A stretch of DNA of 64,000 bases. Origin: Protula sp. h YS-2021 (Eukaryota; Annelida; Polychaeta; Sabellida; Serpulidae). The position numbers and the translations under genes were made by a program. The stretch covers positions 74,154,742 to 74,218,741 of the forward strand of contig OX457026.1 in assembly GCA_949752745.1 (NCBI GenBank), read 5' to 3'. Below the pieces are notes generated by a model. It had not been told where the DNA came from and made no database searches. It was given only the letters and a program-made list of their open reading frames with translations. Positions 61,714-64,000 of the stretch are shown in pieces (within the stretch, counting starts at the first letter, position 1; each line of letters begins with the position of its first letter).

Positions 61714-63389
61714 CTAGGTTTGGGTTGAATTTGACGAACTTCCGGGTGTAGTTTGCCTCGTTGCGAGCCCGAAACCGACGATGATTGCATTTAAGACGAA
61801 AACCATGTAAAACAATACATTTAGAGCATTTTGCCAAAATGTTGCACTTTTCAAAACATGTTCCTTCTCAACATTGCCAACGTATTGCTTCAAGATTTCA
61901 CCTTGGGCTTGAAGCTTCAACACTTTTTCTTTTTCCTCTTCTAGTTTCTCTTTCTCGTTTTCAAACGCATTGAGATTGTCTTGCAAATGTTGTGGCACCT
62001 TTGGATTTTCTTCCCCGTTTTTAATCCTTTCCTCTTTCCATATTACTATTTCTTTGTATGCCGTATCACGCCTTCTGGTTACTGATTCAATTTCTGAGTC
62101 AATATTGGCCCAGCGTATATCCGCTTTTATCGCCTTTTCACACCAAATCTCGTGCAGATCGAGAACGCGGTAGTCGAAATCGTTTAATTCGTTGGCAGTG
62201 CATTCCCATGGGCAGCAGCCGCCAGGATCACTGCTTGAATCATTCATTGGTTTAGTCTCTTTTTCTTCTTCCTCTTCGAACCAGGAATCAAGTTCAAGAC
62301 GCTTATGTTTTCGCCGTTTGCATGTGAAAGGACAGCAGATTTTCATGCAGTCTGTGAGGAAATTATCATGGTACTGGGTGTAGTACTGCCTCAGTACAGC
62401 TACGTACAGGGCCAGCAAACCCGCCAGTACCTGCAAAACAAGAGCGGTAACGATGAAACCCAGCATCCACTCATAATATTTAGTAGAATCCCGACCAGCG
62501 TCCAGCGTGTCCTTGAGTAGTGCTACGTGCACAATAGACATGGAGGTTGCCGCGGTGATTTGACCTCGGTCTTTCGCCTGCTCAATGCTGTTCCGCGCCT
62601 TCGTTATTTTCTCCTCCTTATCGGTGTCTTTGTTGGGCTCCCGAGGCTGCATCAGAAGTCTGCGAGAGTCTTTGTTTATACTCGAAGTGCGAGCACTGTG
62701 GGTCATAAATGGTGCTGCACTGGTTACATCCGCACCGGAGGCCTGAGAATGAGAAAGGTAAAGTGCATGATATTACCCACTTGAAGGTAAGAGGTGTCTG
62801 AAAAAATCGCTTGACTTTTAATCTTGAAACCCATGCCCAGTTTTATGAACATTCCGACACCGATGTAACCCCGATTTGAGGCTGAGATGTCGACCGACCG
62901 AATCGAAACATTGGTCTTGGCTGTAATTCGACGTCTGATCAACGTCTTCGACATAACAGTGAATAAACGTCAGATAAACAACGTTGTTTAGATACTGCTT
63001 TTGTTCACCAGCAAAATCCCCTTTCTTCGGGTCTAATCAGCATCTTTGGTACAACATTGAAGAGACGTCGGAAAATTAACTTTGTCAGGTGCGAGTCTAA
63101 CCAACGTTGATCCAATGATACAATGTTTACTGGGTGGCTGTGGCTGTCCAATAAGTTATGCCCCAAGGCACGTAATCGTATGGCATTCGAGTTTAGAATT
63201 TCTACATAACAAACGATTTTCAGGACGAAGTACACTGATCAAAATCATGTTATGCTTTCATTGTTTACAGTCTGGATCGTGAATTTCTATCTCATAAAGA
63301 TAAAAGTTCGAAATTAGGAAACAGTTGTTCGACTTCCCCAGTGCTTTCAAGCTGTTTACAGTCATATCATACTCGCTCTTCCCCCCCCC

Positions 63390-63476
<87 letters not shown>

Positions 63477-63791
63477 TCTCTCTTACCGTTTTTTTATTGG
63501 GTAGGGCTTGGGTATGAGATCTGTGCAATAATTGGTTAATCGGGTGCAGAGATAACTGGATTATTTTTGTTCGCACTTTGACATTGACCCTTCCAGTCGG
63601 GAATTCAAATGTTTCTGAGGTTTTCCTGAGTTTATACAACTATTTACATGTGTTCTTAATCTACCGTTTCCTGGTGAAATAGCCCAGAAATAGTTTCCTG
63701 GAAAATAAGTTTGGTAAAAAGTCCCTACCGTTATTGTGGATGTTTCAGGATATTCAGAAATGAGACCAGTGGCAGCGCCTCCTTCCTCCAT
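61714..63791 (-). CDS. Ninjurin-like membrane protein with long inter-helix insertion, 2 exons
   Basis: Join (minus) 63,791-63,729 and 62,742-61,714; GT-AG sites (ACG|GTAGGG, TTCTCAG|GCC), phase 0, 363 aa. The second exon alone also has an ATG at 62,706. The ninjurin signature: an amphipathic helix region (TAATSMSIVHVALLKDTLDA, ~85-104), TM1 (MLGFIVTALVLQVLAGLLAL, ~114-137) and TM2 (ALNVLFYMVFVLNAIIVGFG, ~330-347). Ninjurins oligomerise in the plasma membrane; NINJ1 mediates membrane rupture in lytic cell death. Here about 180 residues separate TM1 and TM2, with a CCPFTCKRRKHKR patch, an acidic run and a coiled coil (ENEKEKLEEEKEKVLKLQ). Normal ninjurins have only a short loop there. The two-exon model is inferred. 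Confidence 0.75.
62833..63136. mobile_element. CCCAGTAAACATTG-type MITE in the ninjurin intron
   Basis: From 63,136 on the minus strand: ACCCAGTAAACATTG, an ACGTC/CAACGTTG-rich body, ending near AAAACTGGG (about 62,833-62,850). Ends are only approximately inverted. Related to the 59,431 element. Confidence 0.4.
63393..63482. repeat. (CT)n microsatellite in the ninjurin intron
   Basis: About 45 CT dinucleotides with one interruption. Confidence 0.97.
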
Positions 63792-64000
63792 TATGTCGCG
63801 TGTTTAACTATAGCAAGTTATCAAATTTTATCCAATTAACCAACTAAATTGTTGTTTTTGTTGAATGCTGTTTTTTTCTCATCGAAATGTATCTGCAATT
63901 TTGATGATTTAGGCAAAGCTAACTTCAACGGCACCTGAAATGTCTTAACCCTTGAAATTATTTTTTTTATAGGAAAGGAAATGATACAGTAAGTCTCACA

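Overview
The window is eukaryotic DNA from an invertebrate animal. Host genes have GT-AG introns, most of the DNA is repeats and microsatellites, and tRNA-derived SINEs are present. The repeat style and gene complement suggest a marine lophotrochozoan, probably a mollusc. That is an inference; nothing in the window fixes the species.

Layout. 1-2,690: decayed DIRS-type (tyrosine-recombinase) retroelement. 2,700-11,500: non-coding repeats (a 234-bp MITE, a 4.9-kb inverted-repeat element, a SINE, a 1.1-kb foldback element). 11,556-33,841 (+): a host vasculin/GPBP1-like gene that I assembled from ten coding exons with matching phases (441 aa). Its 16-kb intron 6 is filled with tandem repeats and holds an unrecognised exon cluster (22.3-24.7 kb). 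34-40.4 kb: 3'UTR and intergenic repeats, ending in a hAT-like transposase remnant. 40,456-58,216: a complete 17.76-kb Polinton/Maverick. 58.2-64 kb: MITEs, microsatellites, a LINE fragment, and a two-exon ninjurin-like gene on the minus strand.

The Polinton is the centre of interest. It has terminal inverted repeats of 372/393 bp that start 5'-AG, flanked by a 6-bp AATATC duplication. It encodes the full core set: chromodomain integrase, FtsK/HerA-type packaging ATPase, minor and major capsid proteins, adenain-like protease, and protein-primed DNA polymerase B. Genes run inward from both ends and converge at 51.2-51.6 kb. The major capsid gene carries one in-frame stop, so this copy may not make virions although the rest looks intact.

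The accessory genes are unusual. There is a NADAR (ADP-ribose glycosidase-type) protein, a protein with what look like two CARD-type death folds, and a set of five PC4-like proteins. One of these, fused to a Cys/His module, seems to need a -1 frameshift at a perfect T TTA AAA site. There is also a paralogous pair of small proteins, one with a consensus intron, and a poly-Cys protein with an N-myristoylation signal.

The cis-elements are also striking. The TIRs are arrays of CRE (TGACGTCA) and ETS-CRE composite sites. Exact Maf recognition elements (TGCTGACTCAGCA) and close variants sit next to several TATA boxes. Together they suggest an element wired to host bZIP stress signalling, whose accessory genes may blunt NAD/ADP-ribose and death-fold defences. 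The wiring and the roles are inferred; the sequences are directly visible.
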